DNA from: Anaerotignum propionicum DSM 1682
GTDB taxonomy: Bacteria; Bacillota; Clostridia; Lachnospirales; Anaerotignaceae
Direction: 5' to 3'
Assembly (NCBI RefSeq): GCF_001561955.1
Contig: NZ_CP014223.1
Coordinates: 2,294,001 to 2,358,000 of the forward strand
DNA length: 64,000 nt
Both the position numbers and the translations under genes were made by a program. Below are positions 1-9,428 of this stretch, one piece after another (position 1 is the stretch's first letter; the number at the start of each line of letters is the position of its first letter). The notes beneath the pieces are model-generated. The model was not told the origin of the DNA. It made no database searches and saw only the letters and a program-made list of their open reading frames with translations.

Positions 1-391
1 AATTCACAGGCCACCATAAACGGTTATCTACCTTTCCATCCTCAGGAAGAATGAGGCTCCATTCCGCCGGCAACAAAAGCATCAATTCCGCCCTTTCCAA
101 TACTTGATATTGGGGCAATAAGTCTTCCGGCAGTTTCATTGCCAATGCACTCATTCCCACGGTATACAAAACATGAAAGTCTTTTTTCGTTGGTGCTTCC
201 AGCAAATGAATATCTATCTGTAAAAAATCCGAAGTTTGTTCATAAAACACACGCTCTTTCCGCTCTGGGAATAACGATTTCATATGTTTATCAATTTCTT
301 TGTCATACGATGTTGTATGCACAGGTCTTTTTTTTCCTGTATTCTCGGGCTCCTTATAATGAAGTTCCGATGTATTTTTCTCATTTTCCAT
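1..391 (-). CDS. Suppressor-of-fused (SUFU) domain protein, partial
   Basis: The start codon lies at 391 behind a strong AAGGAGG site and the 3' end runs off the window, leaving about 130 residues. After a polar N-terminus the protein reads DIHLLEAP, then YTVGMSALAM, then RAELMLLLPAEW. This is the pattern of the bacterial SUFU domain (PF05076). Such proteins are usually cytosolic and often turn up as immunity or accessory proteins, but the function here is not known. It follows ftsY by 15 bases and is probably cotranscribed with it. Family assignment comes from motif recognition; the C-terminal half cannot be seen. Confidence 0.7.
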   Translation of the reverse strand, partial: MENEKNTSELHYKEPENTGKKRPVHTTSYDKEIDKHMKSLFPERKERVFYEQTSDFLQIDIHLLEAPTKKDFHVLYTVGMSALAMKLPEDLLPQYQVLERAELMLLLPAEWSLILPEDGKVDNRLWWPVN

Positions 392-405
392 AGTCAATTG
401 CCTCC

Positions 406-1905
406 TTATTCCCCAAATAAAGCCTTAGCAAATTCCTTAGCATCGAATTTCTGTAAATCGTTGATACCTTCGCCTACGCCAATATAACGCACAGGAATTT
501 GCAGTTCACTTTTAATGGCTACCACAATGCCGCCCTTAGCCGTGCCATCCAGCTTTGTAAGAATAATACCTGTAATATCTGCAACCTCTTGAAAAAGCTT
601 TGCTTGCTGTAAAGCATTTTGCCCTGTGGTTGCGTCCAAAACCAAATATACCTCTTTATGGGCATCAGGATGCTCCCGCTCAATTACCTTTCCAATTTTC
701 CGAAGCTCTTCCATAAGGTTCTTTTTGTTATGCAAACGTCCTGCGGTATCGCAGATCAAGAGATCTCGCTTTTGATTCCTAGCCGCATGAACAGCATCAT
801 AAACCACTGCCGCAGGGTCAGAATTTTCCTCCTGCTTAATGACCTCAATCCCAGCACGTTGTCCCCAAACTTCAAGCTGGTCTATGGCCGCCGCACGGAA
901 AGTATCTGCCGCAGCAAGCAAAACTGTGCGCCCCTCTGCCTTATAGCGGCTTGCCAATTTGCCAATTGTAGTGGTTTTTCCAACACCATTTACACCTATT
1001 ACAAGAATGACGGAAGGATTAGGTAAGGTCTCCTCCTGCTGTACCCCCTCAGATAAAATTGCAGTAATTTCGTCAGCCAGCATTCCTTTGATTAAGGATG
1101 GATCTGTTGCATGTTCACGCTTTACCCGTTTGCGCAGGTTTTCTACAATATTCATTGTAGTCTGCACACCCATATCCGCCATAATGAGGGCTTCTTCCAG
1201 CTCCTCAAACAATTCTTCATCAATTTTAGTAAATCCGCCTAAAACTGCATCCACGCCGCCCAAAATACTCTTTCTAGTTTTATCTAATCCTGCCTTTAGC
1301 TTTGCAAAAAAGCCCATCTTTTTTTCTTCTTGCTCAGGTTCGTCCGTTGTTGCAAGCTCTTCTTTAGGAACCTCAGTAACAACAAGCTCTTCTTGCAAAG
1401 TCTCCTCAACCAAGTCAGTTAATTCTTGCAAAAACCCTTCGGCTTCCTCTGGATTTTCTTCTGAAAAACAATCTCCTTCGGCAGTTGTTACCAACAACTC
1501 CTCCTCACCATTGGGCTTTTCCAGCATCTCAGCCGCCAAATCAGAAAGAGCTTCAATAAAAGCTGTTGCGTCTTCCTGATTCTCAGAAACAAAGGTTTCT
1601 CCATCTTCCGTGGTAATTTCAACCTCCGCTTCTTCAAAAGCATCCATTTCCATATCAGCTTCCCCGTATAAAGAGTCCTCGTTCCCTCTAAAAATCTGGA
1701 CTTCCTCAGACCCCATGGCTTTTCCAATAGCCCGATTGACAGCCGCCGTTTTTTCCAAGTCTTCATCCATTTCTAAAACAATCTCTGCCAATTCCGACTG
1801 GGGCGTTTCAACCTCTATCCCATCTAATTCAAAAACGCCTTCCTTTTGTGCTTCTACCAAAGGCTCATCCTTCGTTTTTTTCTTTAAAAAATCAAATAAT
1901 CCCAT
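406..1905 (-). CDS. ftsY: Signal recognition particle receptor FtsY
   Basis: SRP receptor GTPase that docks ribosome-SRP complexes at the membrane for co-translational insertion. The 499-residue protein has a long acidic N-terminal A domain (about residues 1-195, rich in Glu/Asp), then the NG domain. G-motifs are visible: [15 protein letters not shown] (G1, about residue 303), [19 protein letters not shown], and [10 protein letters not shown] near the C-terminus. ATG at 1905 follows an AGAGGTG site. It lies 56 bases downstream of smc, the usual smc-ftsY order in Firmicutes, and is probably cotranscribed. The A domain, near 190 residues, is long for a Firmicute, where it is often short. Confidence 0.97.
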   Translation of the reverse strand: MGLFDFLKKKTKDEPLVEAQKEGVFELDGIEVETPQSELAEIVLEMDEDLEKTAAVNRAIGKAMGSEEVQIFRGNEDSLYGEADMEMDAFEEAEVEITTEDGETFVSENQEDATAFIEALSDLAAEMLEKPNGEEELLVTTAEGDCFSEENPEEAEGFLQELTDLVEETLQEELVVTEVPKEELATTDEPEQEEKKMGFFAKLKAGLDKTRKSILGGVDAVLGGFTKIDEELFEELEEALIMADMGVQTTMNIVENLRKRVKREHATDPSLIKGMLADEITAILSEGVQQEETLPNPSVILVIGVNGVGKTTTIGKLASRYKAEGRTVLLAAADTFRAAAIDQLEVWGQRAGIEVIKQEENSDPAAVVYDAVHAARNQKRDLLICDTAGRLHNKKNLMEELRKIGKVIEREHPDAHKEVYLVLDATTGQNALQQAKLFQEVADITGIILTKLDGTAKGGIVVAIKSELQIPVRYIGVGEGINDLQKFDAKEFAKALFGE

Positions 1906-1961
1906 TTGTTTTCACCTCTAAAACATTACGTCTAGAAAATTAATTGTAACCAATTTCGAAT

Positions 1962-4900
1962 TTACATAGCATCCTTTTTTTGCTCCGAAAAATCTACGGA
2001 AATCAGCTTTGAAATGCCCTTTTCCTGCATTGTTACACCATACATCACATCAGCGTATTCCATGGTACCCTTTCTATGGGTAATGACAATAAACTGGGTG
2101 TCATTTGCAAACTTCTTTAAATACTGGGCAAATCTGCTTACATTCGCATCATCCAGAGCCGCCTCAATTTCATCCAAAATACAAAAAGGTGATGGCTTCA
2201 GGTACAGAATTGAAAATAAAATTGCAATTGCCGTTAAGGCTCTTTCCCCACCGGATAATAATTGCATATTCTGCAAATTTTTCCCTGGCGGTTGGGCAAT
2301 TATTTCAATGGGAGATTCCAGCACCCGTTCTGTATCAAGCAACCTTAGGTATGCCTTTCCGCCGCCAAACATCTCTTGAAAAACACGACTAAAGCTTTCA
2401 GAAATCAATTGAAATTGCTCTCTAAACTGCTTTTCCATTAAAAGAGACAGCTCTTCAATAATACCCCGAAGCTTTTCTTCTGCCTCCAGAATATCTGCCC
2501 TTTGTTGTGTCAAGAAAGCATATCTTTCCTTTACTTCTTTATATTGCTCAATGGCACCCACATTTACATCACCCAAAGAACGAATGTCTCCCCTTATTTC
2601 CTTTACAGGACGGCTTTTCAAGTCATTCTGTTTATTTGAGGTATATTCCAGCGCCATTCGATATGTCATTTCATATTCTTCCCACATTTGCGTGGTAATG
2701 CGCATTTTTTCTTCTTCCAGCCGCTCTCCCTTTGCTTCAAGGCGGAACAACTCACTTTCCATCTGTCTTGATGCTTCCCTTAAGTCTATTCCTCTTTGCT
2801 CAACGGTTTCTGCTACTTGCGAAATTTTATTCTTTTCTTCTGTGGTTTTTGTCAGTGCCTCCTGCAAATCACGAATTTTTTTATCCAACGCCACGGATTC
2901 CTCTTGCAAAACTGCTTTTGCTTCATCTTTTTTCTCAGTATTTTCACCAAGAACAGATATTTTTTCTTCATCCAGTTTTATTTGCTGTAACAGCGTTTGA
3001 ATCTCTCTTTGCAAGCGCAAAACCGTTTCTTCTATATTAGAAATATTTTGACCATTTTTGGAAAGTCCAATCTTCAGAGATGTAATTTCAGTCATTACTG
3101 TATCCCGTTTTCCTTTTTCATCGGTGAGGTTATCCTGAAATTGCATCAAAGCCGCACTGACTTGTTCCACCTTACTCTCTGTGAAGGCAAGGGTTTCTTT
3201 GCCAATTTGGATATCCTTTTCCGTTCGCAAAAGCTGCTCCTGAAGCTGGCCTTCCTCTAGAAGAATTAATTTTAAGCGTTCCTGATTCTCCTTGGTATCC
3301 ATAGATGTTTTTTCCCGATCCCCATGACTGCTGTTTAAGGTTACAGTCATTCTTTGCAGCTCCATTCTTTTTTCCAAAATTTGCTCTTCAATCTCTGCCA
3401 TATCCTCTTGGAAAAGCGAAAGTTTCTCTTGAAGCTGTCCAACCAATTTACCCGTACTTTCCATTTTCTCCTGTAAAGAACGGATTTCTCTTCCTCGGCT
3501 GAAAATATGTGCCGCCTTTTTCTGTTTTGATCCACCTGTCATGGCGCCACCGGGGTTTAAAATATCACCCTCAAGGGTTACCATTTTATACTGATGCTTA
3601 TATTTTTTCGCAAGTATTACAGCTTGCTCTAAATTTTCCATGATGATGGTTCTTCCCAATAAATTCTCTGCAATTTGGCGATACATATCATCAAAAGAAA
3701 TCAGTTCATGGGCAACGCCAATTACTCCCACCTCATCCAAGATAGGTGGTCTACCCTCAAAGGTATGTCCCTTGATTGCGGAAATGGGCAAAAAGGTTGC
3801 CCGACCCAAGTTATGATTCTTTAAGTAATTGATTGCTTCTCTGGCATCTTCTTCGGTTTTGGTCACAACATTTTGCATTGCTCCCCCCAAAGCCCCTTCT
3901 ATAGCAACTTCATATAGTTCATCAACTTTAAACAATTGACCTACAGCACCGCAAATACCTCTTTTTTCTTTATCAGGTAAATTTAAAAGGCTCTTAACAC
4001 TATGGAAAAAACCTTCATTTTCCCTTTCCATTTCTTTTAATACTGATAATCTGGATTGGATCTCAGAAAGCACTTTGCCTTCTGTGGAAAGATATCCTTG
4101 TGCATCCTCTTTCTCTTTTTGGGCTTTTAGTTTATCTTTTTCCAATGCAAGAAGTTCTTTTTCCATAAAAGAGGCATTCTCTTTCATATCCGCTTCTTGC
4201 TTATCCAAAGCCTGTATATGTATTTCAAGCTGGTGAATACGACTTTCTAATTGTGTCTTTTCCGTTTGCAATTGCACCATACGGTTTAAAAACTGTTCTC
4301 GTAGTGCTTCTCGTTTTGCTATTTCGCCCTTTGCCTCTGTTCCTGCTTTGATTTGTTCAAATATTTCATCCTTATAGCTTTCCGCTTGGGTTTCATCCTG
4401 ATGCAAACTGGAGTTTAAAGATGCATATTCCTGTTCCAACTTAGAGAGCTGACCCTGTTGAAGCTCCATTTCAATGCCAAGGGCGGTAATTCTACTTGTG
4501 CAAAGCTCCAGCTGATTTTGATTTTCAGCTTTTTGCTCTTGCTTTTGCAAGATTTCCCGCTGTATTCTGGCGAGATTAGAAGCATCGTTTTGCTTTTGCT
4601 CCTCTGTCAGACGAATTTCACCTTCTTTGCGCTCTTTTTCCGCCCGAAGCTCTGCTATCTCTTGGTTCTGCTGTTGTATCAGTACATCCAGCTGTTCTAA
4701 ACTATTTTTTAATTGGCAAATTTCAGCTTTATCTTTTCCCTCTTGGGCGAGATGCTCTTTTAATTGTTCCTCCGCCAGAGCCTTATCCTGCAAAATTTTA
4801 GCTAGACTTTCCTCCATTTTACTCAAATCTCTGCAAAAAGCCACAATTTCTGCTTCTTTCAATTCTTCCTTAAAAATCAGATAGCGTTTTGCCTTCTCGC

Positions 4901-5525
4901 TCTGCTCTTCTAAAGGTTCCAATTGTACTTCAAGCTCGCCAATAATATCGTCCACACGAAGGAGGTTTTGCTGTTCTCGTTCCAACTTGCTTGCAGCCTC
5001 GTTCCGACGGGTTTTGTATTTTACAATTCCTGCCGCCTCTTCAAAAATACGCCGCCGTTCATCACCCTTTGCGCTTAATATTTCATCAATTCTGCCTTGT
5101 CCTACAATGGAATAGCCTTCTCGCCCAACGCCAGTATCCATAAAAAGCTCCTGAATATCCTTGAGTCGGCAAGCTGTACCGTTAATACGATATTCACTTT
5201 CTCCTGAACGGAACACTCTTCGGGTCACCTGTACTTCGGTATATGCCAAGGGCAGCTTTTGGTCTTGATTGTCAATGGTTATGGAGACCTCCGCAAAGCC
5301 CAGGGGTTTCCGATTCTCTGTCCCCGCAAAAATAACATCCTCCATTTTATCTCCACGAAGGCTTTTTGCTCTTTGTTCCCCCAAAACCCAACGTACCGCA
5401 TCGGAAACATTGCTTTTTCCACTGCCATTGGGCCCCACAACTGCCGTTACACCTTGGTTAAACTCTAATTTCACTTTTTCGGGAAAGGACTTAAAGCCCT
5501 GCAGATCCAATCTTTTTAAATACAT
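1962..5525 (-). CDS. smc: Chromosome partition protein SMC
   Basis: Condensin ATPase that, with ScpA/ScpB, organises and segregates the nucleoid. The 1187 residues show the full SMC architecture: Walker A GPNGSGKSNVSDAV near residue 32, a long coiled coil, a hinge around residues 520-650 (GICGAVGQLF and AIEGALGGAMQNVV), a second coiled coil, the ABC signature LSGGERALTAIAILF near residue 1095, and Walker B CILDEIEAALDDANV. Length is typical. The gene starts 22 bases after pyrC. In many Firmicutes rnc and acpP precede smc; here the pyrB-pyrC pair sits in that place. Confidence 0.98.
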   Translation of the reverse strand: MYLKRLDLQGFKSFPEKVKLEFNQGVTAVVGPNGSGKSNVSDAVRWVLGEQRAKSLRGDKMEDVIFAGTENRKPLGFAEVSITIDNQDQKLPLAYTEVQVTRRVFRSGESEYRINGTACRLKDIQELFMDTGVGREGYSIVGQGRIDEILSAKGDERRRIFEEAAGIVKYKTRRNEAASKLEREQQNLLRVDDIIGELEVQLEPLEEQSEKAKRYLIFKEELKEAEIVAFCRDLSKMEESLAKILQDKALAEEQLKEHLAQEGKDKAEICQLKNSLEQLDVLIQQQNQEIAELRAEKERKEGEIRLTEEQKQNDASNLARIQREILQKQEQKAENQNQLELCTSRITALGIEMELQQGQLSKLEQEYASLNSSLHQDETQAESYKDEIFEQIKAGTEAKGEIAKREALREQFLNRMVQLQTEKTQLESRIHQLEIHIQALDKQEADMKENASFMEKELLALEKDKLKAQKEKEDAQGYLSTEGKVLSEIQSRLSVLKEMERENEGFFHSVKSLLNLPDKEKRGICGAVGQLFKVDELYEVAIEGALGGAMQNVVTKTEEDAREAINYLKNHNLGRATFLPISAIKGHTFEGRPPILDEVGVIGVAHELISFDDMYRQIAENLLGRTIIMENLEQAVILAKKYKHQYKMVTLEGDILNPGGAMTGGSKQKKAAHIFSRGREIRSLQEKMESTGKLVGQLQEKLSLFQEDMAEIEEQILEKRMELQRMTVTLNSSHGDREKTSMDTKENQERLKLILLEEGQLQEQLLRTEKDIQIGKETLAFTESKVEQVSAALMQFQDNLTDEKGKRDTVMTEITSLKIGLSKNGQNISNIEETVLRLQREIQTLLQQIKLDEEKISVLGENTEKKDEAKAVLQEESVALDKKIRDLQEALTKTTEEKNKISQVAETVEQRGIDLREASRQMESELFRLEAKGERLEEEKMRITTQMWEEYEMTYRMALEYTSNKQNDLKSRPVKEIRGDIRSLGDVNVGAIEQYKEVKERYAFLTQQRADILEAEEKLRGIIEELSLLMEKQFREQFQLISESFSRVFQEMFGGGKAYLRLLDTERVLESPIEIIAQPPGKNLQNMQLLSGGERALTAIAILFSILYLKPSPFCILDEIEAALDDANVSRFAQYLKKFANDTQFIVITHRKGTMEYADVMYGVTMQEKGISKLISVDFSEQKKDAM

Positions 5526-5547
5526 CGCTGCACCTCGTTTACTTGGA

Positions 5548-6819
5548 TTACATGATTAGTCTTCCGCCTACCATGGTATAAATTACTCTGCCTTGTACTT
5601 CCCAATCCGCAAAGGGTGAGAATTTCGCTTTAGAAGCAAAATGCTTGGGATCTATACGGTAACCTTGGCGCAAATCCACCACGATAAAATCCGCATCCAT
5701 TCCTTCTGCAATGCGTCCCTTGTTTTCCAACTTTAATATCTCTGCCGGTTTTGTACTCATCATATGAACCAAATCAGCAAGGCTAATCAGCCCTGTTTTC
5801 ACTAGGCCTGTATAACTTAGAGAAAATGCTGTTTCCAAAGATGAAATACCGTAAACTGCACTGGTAAACACTTTGTTTTTATCCCCCTCGTTTGAAGGGC
5901 TGTGACCTGAGGCAATCACATCTATGGTGCCATCGGCCAAGCCTCTTTGGATTGCCTCTACATCCTCAATGGTTCGCAATGGAGGGTTTACTTTTGCTAA
6001 GGTATTATAGTTATCCACCCCTTCCTCTGTTAAAAGGAAATAGTGGGGACAAGTTTCCCCTGTTACCTTAGCCCCTCTTTTCTTTGCCTCTCGAATGAGC
6101 TGAACGGAGCCTTTTGTGCTTACATGGGCGATGTGAAGTCTTGCTCCTGTATTTTCTGCCAAAATAATATTTCTTGCCACCACAACCTCCTCAGCCTCTC
6201 GGGGCATTCCTGCTAAACCGAGATAGGATGCAGTAAAACCTTCGTTCATTACACCAATTCCTGATAAGCCTCTATCTTCACAATGGGTTATTACTGGCAT
6301 ATCGAACATTTTCACATAAAGCATGACATTGCGCAAAAAAGATGCCTCATCTGTAAATTGGTCTCCATCGGAAACCCCCACGATACCAGCGTTATACATT
6401 TCGCCGATTTCTGCCATCTCCCGTCCTTTACAGCCAATCGACATGCTTCCATAAGGATGAATATTCACCAATGCCTGACTCTTTGATTTTGAAACAATAT
6501 ATTCCACAACAGTTTTATTATCAATCACAGGATTTGTATTTGGTTCACAAGTAATTGTGGTAAAACCGCCCCGAGCGGCACTGCGAGACACCGTTTCAAT
6601 ATTCTCTAAATATTCAAACCCGGGATCGCAAATGTTACAGTGCATATCAATTAAGCCCGGCAAAACAGTATTTCCACCTAAATCCATAATTTTTGCATCG
6701 GCTTTTGCTATGTTTTTTCCGATTTCTTCAATAATGCCATCTACCACATAGATATCATATAATTCCTTTTCTTGAAATTCAGGAGATACCACATGGCAGT
6801 TTTTCAACAGGGTTTTCAA
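5548..6819 (-). CDS. pyrC: Dihydroorotase-like protein (PyrC family) with altered metal site
   Basis: A class I dihydroorotase by fold and length (423 residues from the TTG at 6819), but key residues are missing. The HxH metal motif reads DMHCNICDPG (6634-6642 encode H-C-N), so the second His is Asn and the following Arg is Cys. The catalytic Asp motif, normally ATDHAP, reads ASGHSP (Gly codon at 5905-5907). His in THCED and HIAHVS, and NPPLR, are kept. TTG is chosen because it overlaps the pyrB stop (TTGA) behind a GGGGGG site; an upstream ATG at 6906 would run deep into pyrB. It may be a non-catalytic scaffold, as with the PyrC' proteins of Pseudomonas, or have changed chemistry. Confidence 0.8.
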   Translation of the reverse strand: MKTLLKNCHVVSPEFQEKELYDIYVVDGIIEEIGKNIAKADAKIMDLGGNTVLPGLIDMHCNICDPGFEYLENIETVSRSAARGGFTTITCEPNTNPVIDNKTVVEYIVSKSKSQALVNIHPYGSMSIGCKGREMAEIGEMYNAGIVGVSDGDQFTDEASFLRNVMLYVKMFDMPVITHCEDRGLSGIGVMNEGFTASYLGLAGMPREAEEVVVARNIILAENTGARLHIAHVSTKGSVQLIREAKKRGAKVTGETCPHYFLLTEEGVDNYNTLAKVNPPLRTIEDVEAIQRGLADGTIDVIASGHSPSNEGDKNKVFTSAVYGISSLETAFSLSYTGLVKTGLISLADLVHMMSTKPAEILKLENKGRIAEGMDADFIVVDLRQGYRIDPKHFASKAKFSPFADWEVQGRVIYTMVGGRLIM

Positions 6820-7745
6820 CGAAAAGCGCCCCCCATCTGTGTTAGGATATAATAAATTGCCATTCGAACGGCAACACTGTTTGCAATTTGATCGTTGATG
6901 ATACATTGAGGGCCATTAATAACACCGGCAGAAATTTCAATTCCCCTGCGAATGGGCCCCGGATGCATCACAATAGCATCCTTTTTTGCATAACGAAGCA
7001 ATGCCTCATCAATACGGAAAAATCTTTTATATTCATCCAAAGAGGGTAAAACCATGGTATTTTGGCTATCCTTATGCATCCTTGTTGTTAAAATAACATC
7101 TGCGTTATTCATGGCTTCACGGGCATCATAATAAACCTCTACACCAAACTTCTCAATCTCAGGAGAAATTAAAGTAGGAGGCCCTGAAACACGAACCTCA
7201 GCCCCCAGCTTTGTCAGTGCCCAAATATTACTTTTGGATACACGACTATGGATTAAATCCCCAATCACCGCAACTCTAAGGCCTTCAAAACCGCCTTTTT
7301 GCTCCTTAATGGTCATCAAATCCAACAAGGATTGACCGGGATTTTCATTGAAGCCGTCCCCTGCATTGATAACAGAAGCATCCACAGTGGTTGCCAAAAG
7401 CTGGGGAGCCCCTGCCATTGGATGACGCAGAATAATAAAATCCGCACCCATTTGGTCAACCAATTGTCCCATATCCAAAAGACTGTCAAATTCTTTGTTT
7501 TGGATAGAGCTGGTCATATCTACCACACTGGCACTTAAATGCCTTGCTGCCAATTCATAGGAAAGCTTGGCTCTTGCACTGGCCTCATAAAACAAAATAA
7601 TCACCGATTTCCCTCTTAAGTGGGGAGACGTTTTATTTTTTTGACTCAAAATATATTTCATGGTTTCTGCCGTACCTAGTATATAGCGAATATCATCCGC
7701 AGACAGGTCCTTTAGACCAAAAAAATCCTTTTTTATCAGCGGCAT
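6816..7745 (-). CDS. pyrB: Aspartate carbamoyltransferase-like protein with altered active site
   Basis: ATCase/OTCase-family protein of 309 residues, normal length for a PyrB catalytic chain. Many family blocks are kept: RHPMAGAP, INAGDG, SRVSKSNIWALTKLGAEV and HPGPIRRGIEI. The carbamoyl-phosphate loop, normally STRTR, reads SARAK (7566-7580). The HPTQ block reads NPGQ, so the catalytic His is Asn. The QKGE loop reads QNKE, and the RxQ motif reads RMH. Start is ATG at 7745 behind AGGAGGG. It lies 18 bases after the rluD-type gene and overlaps pyrC by 4 bases. No pyrI or pyrR is nearby. Catalytic activity as an ATCase is doubtful; the family assignment is firm. Confidence 0.8.
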   Translation of the reverse strand: MPLIKKDFFGLKDLSADDIRYILGTAETMKYILSQKNKTSPHLRGKSVIILFYEASARAKLSYELAARHLSASVVDMTSSIQNKEFDSLLDMGQLVDQMGADFIILRHPMAGAPQLLATTVDASVINAGDGFNENPGQSLLDLMTIKEQKGGFEGLRVAVIGDLIHSRVSKSNIWALTKLGAEVRVSGPPTLISPEIEKFGVEVYYDAREAMNNADVILTTRMHKDSQNTMVLPSLDEYKRFFRIDEALLRYAKKDAIVMHPGPIRRGIEISAGVINGPQCIINDQIANSVAVRMAIYYILTQMGGAFR

Positions 7746-7763
7746 TTCCTGACCCTCCTAATT

Positions 7764-8678
7764 TTAACCTTTTAAGCGCATAAGCAGTTTTTCATAATTC
7801 TCAGGCAAAGGTGCTTCAAATTCCATATACTGCCCAGTTGTTGGATGCACAAAGCCCAAAACACGGGCATGTAAAGCTTGTCCCTCCAAATGGAACGGTT
7901 GTTTTTTGGGTCCATATACCGTATCTCCCAAAAGAGGATGACCAATAAAGGTCAAATGAACACGAATTTGATGGGTTCTCCCAGTTTCCAGCTGAGCTTC
8001 GATAAACGTGAAATTTCCCATTCGTTCCAGCACCCGATAGTGGGTAACTGCCCTGCGGCTATGCTTTTGTGTCACCGCCATTTTTTTTCGGTCTAAGGGG
8101 TTTCTGCCAATGGGCTGATCCACTGTGCCTTCATCTTCTTGGAAGCCATTAAACACAATTGCATTATATTTTCTAGTAATGCTATGCTCCGCTAATTGCT
8201 CCGCCAAGGATTGGTGCGCCACATCATTTTTTGCAATCATCAAAACTCCGGAGGTATCCTTATCAATACGATGAACAATCCCCGGGCGCTTCTCCCCATT
8301 AATCCCCGAAAGCTCATCCCCACAGTGATACATTAGAGCATTCACCAGGGTACCTGAGGTATGACCTGGCGCTGGATGAACCACCATTCCTTGGGGTTTA
8401 TTTACAATGATTACATCCTTATCTTCATACAAAATATCCAATGGTATGTTTTCAGGCAAAATTTCCACTGTTTTCGCCTCAGGAACCTCAACGTCAATAA
8501 TATCCTTTTCCCGCAGCTTATAATTCGCCTTTACTGGGGAACCATTTAACTTGATAAGACCTTCTTCAATCAGCCTTTGCACACCGCTTCGAGAAAGCTC
8601 CTCAATATTTTCTGCAATAAAAACATCTATGCGACTGCCTACGTCCTCTGGCTCTGCCCCAAATGTAAAATAATCCAT
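7764..8678 (-). CDS. rluD: RluA/RluD-family 23S rRNA pseudouridine synthase
   Basis: Converts uridines in 23S rRNA to pseudouridine. An N-terminal S4 RNA-binding domain (about residues 15-75) is followed by the RluA catalytic domain with PGIVHRIDKDTSGVLMIAK, which carries the catalytic Asp in HRIDKDTSG, and GRTHQIRVHL. The start used is the ATG at 8678 because an AAGGATG site is well spaced for it; an ATG at 8687 overlaps the lspA end and has no spacing. Cotranscribed with lspA upstream. It could be called RluD or YlyB; exact target uridines cannot be read from the sequence. Confidence 0.9.
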   Translation of the reverse strand: MDYFTFGAEPEDVGSRIDVFIAENIEELSRSGVQRLIEEGLIKLNGSPVKANYKLREKDIIDVEVPEAKTVEILPENIPLDILYEDKDVIIVNKPQGMVVHPAPGHTSGTLVNALMYHCGDELSGINGEKRPGIVHRIDKDTSGVLMIAKNDVAHQSLAEQLAEHSITRKYNAIVFNGFQEDEGTVDQPIGRNPLDRKKMAVTQKHSRRAVTHYRVLERMGNFTFIEAQLETGRTHQIRVHLTFIGHPLLGDTVYGPKKQPFHLEGQALHARVLGFVHPTTGQYMEFEAPLPENYEKLLMRLKG

Positions 8679-8679
8679 A

Positions 8680-9159
8680 TTATTCATCCTTCTTTTTTTC
8701 TTCCGGCTCTTTTATCACAAACAAAATCAAAAAAGCCAATATACATACTCCAACAACAACATAAATATCTGCTACATTAAACACAGGGAATTTGAAAAAA
8801 GAAAACTCAAAAAAATCTACTACATAACCACGAAATACTCTATCAATCATGTTCCCAATTGCTCCCGAGAAAATAAGAATCATCACCATACGAACCAGCT
8901 GATATTCTTTTGTTCTAGGTAATTTATTATAATAATACAATAAAGCCACCGTAATCACCGCTGTCAAAAGCAGAATAAACCAACGCTGTCCCGAAAACAT
9001 TCCAAAGGCAACACCTCTATTTTCTACAAAAGTGAAATCTAAAAAACCTTTCATAAAAACCATGGAGCCTATGGGCTTAAGGTTTGTCAACGCCAAATAT
9101 TTTGTTGCCTGATCCAATCCGATTAAAATTATCGCTGCAAATGCAGGTATCAACCACAT
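8680..9159 (-). CDS. lspA: Lipoprotein signal peptidase II
   Basis: Membrane aspartic protease that cleaves prolipoprotein signal peptides after lipidation. The 159 residues contain four hydrophobic segments and both conserved catalytic-Asp blocks: ENRGVAFGMFSG, then SGAIGNMIDRVFRGYVVDFF, then FNVADIYVVVG. Length is typical (150-170). It has an AGAGGTTG ribosome site. In many Firmicutes lspA is followed by rluD/ylyB and the pyr genes, as here. Confidence 0.96.
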   Translation of the reverse strand: MWLIPAFAAIILIGLDQATKYLALTNLKPIGSMVFMKGFLDFTFVENRGVAFGMFSGQRWFILLLTAVITVALLYYYNKLPRTKEYQLVRMVMILIFSGAIGNMIDRVFRGYVVDFFEFSFFKFPVFNVADIYVVVGVCILAFLILFVIKEPEEKKKDE

Positions 9160-9380
9160 AATTCTGTCAACCTCTTATTCTTTATTTTTATATATCGTAC
9201 ATTGCAAGAACTGTTTTTTTAAAAAAGTTTCATTCAGCTATTCTTTTAACAAGCAAAAAACTTCCCAATCCTATAAAAAGACGAACTGTTGTAAAATGCA
9301 AAATAGCCGTGGCAGCAAAAATGCTTAGTCACAGCTTATTTCAGATGCCCTGGGATTTCGGAAACTTCCTCAAACCGCAG

Positions 9381-9422
9381 AAAAAGCGGCTTCCGGCAAT
9401 CACACGTTGTCCACCGCTTTTT
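9381..9422 (-). terminator. Hairpin terminator after divIVA
   Basis: A 9-bp perfect stem (AAAAAGCGG at 9381-9389 pairing with CCGCTTTTT at 9414-9422) begins 7 bases past the divIVA stop. It ends in a run of T on the minus strand, so it should stop transcripts from the sepF-divIVA cluster before lspA. Confidence 0.75.
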
Positions 9423-9428
9423 GGCTTA

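Noticed and set aside
1-393. A plus-strand ORF (MPMHSFPRY) near the left edge
   Set aside because: It is the reverse shadow of the SUFU gene, which has a strong ribosome site and recognisable motifs on the minus strand.
6820-6906. N-terminal extension of pyrC to an ATG at 6906
   Set aside because: It lies inside pyrB, has no family match, and the TTG at 6819 has the better site and the TTGA overlap.
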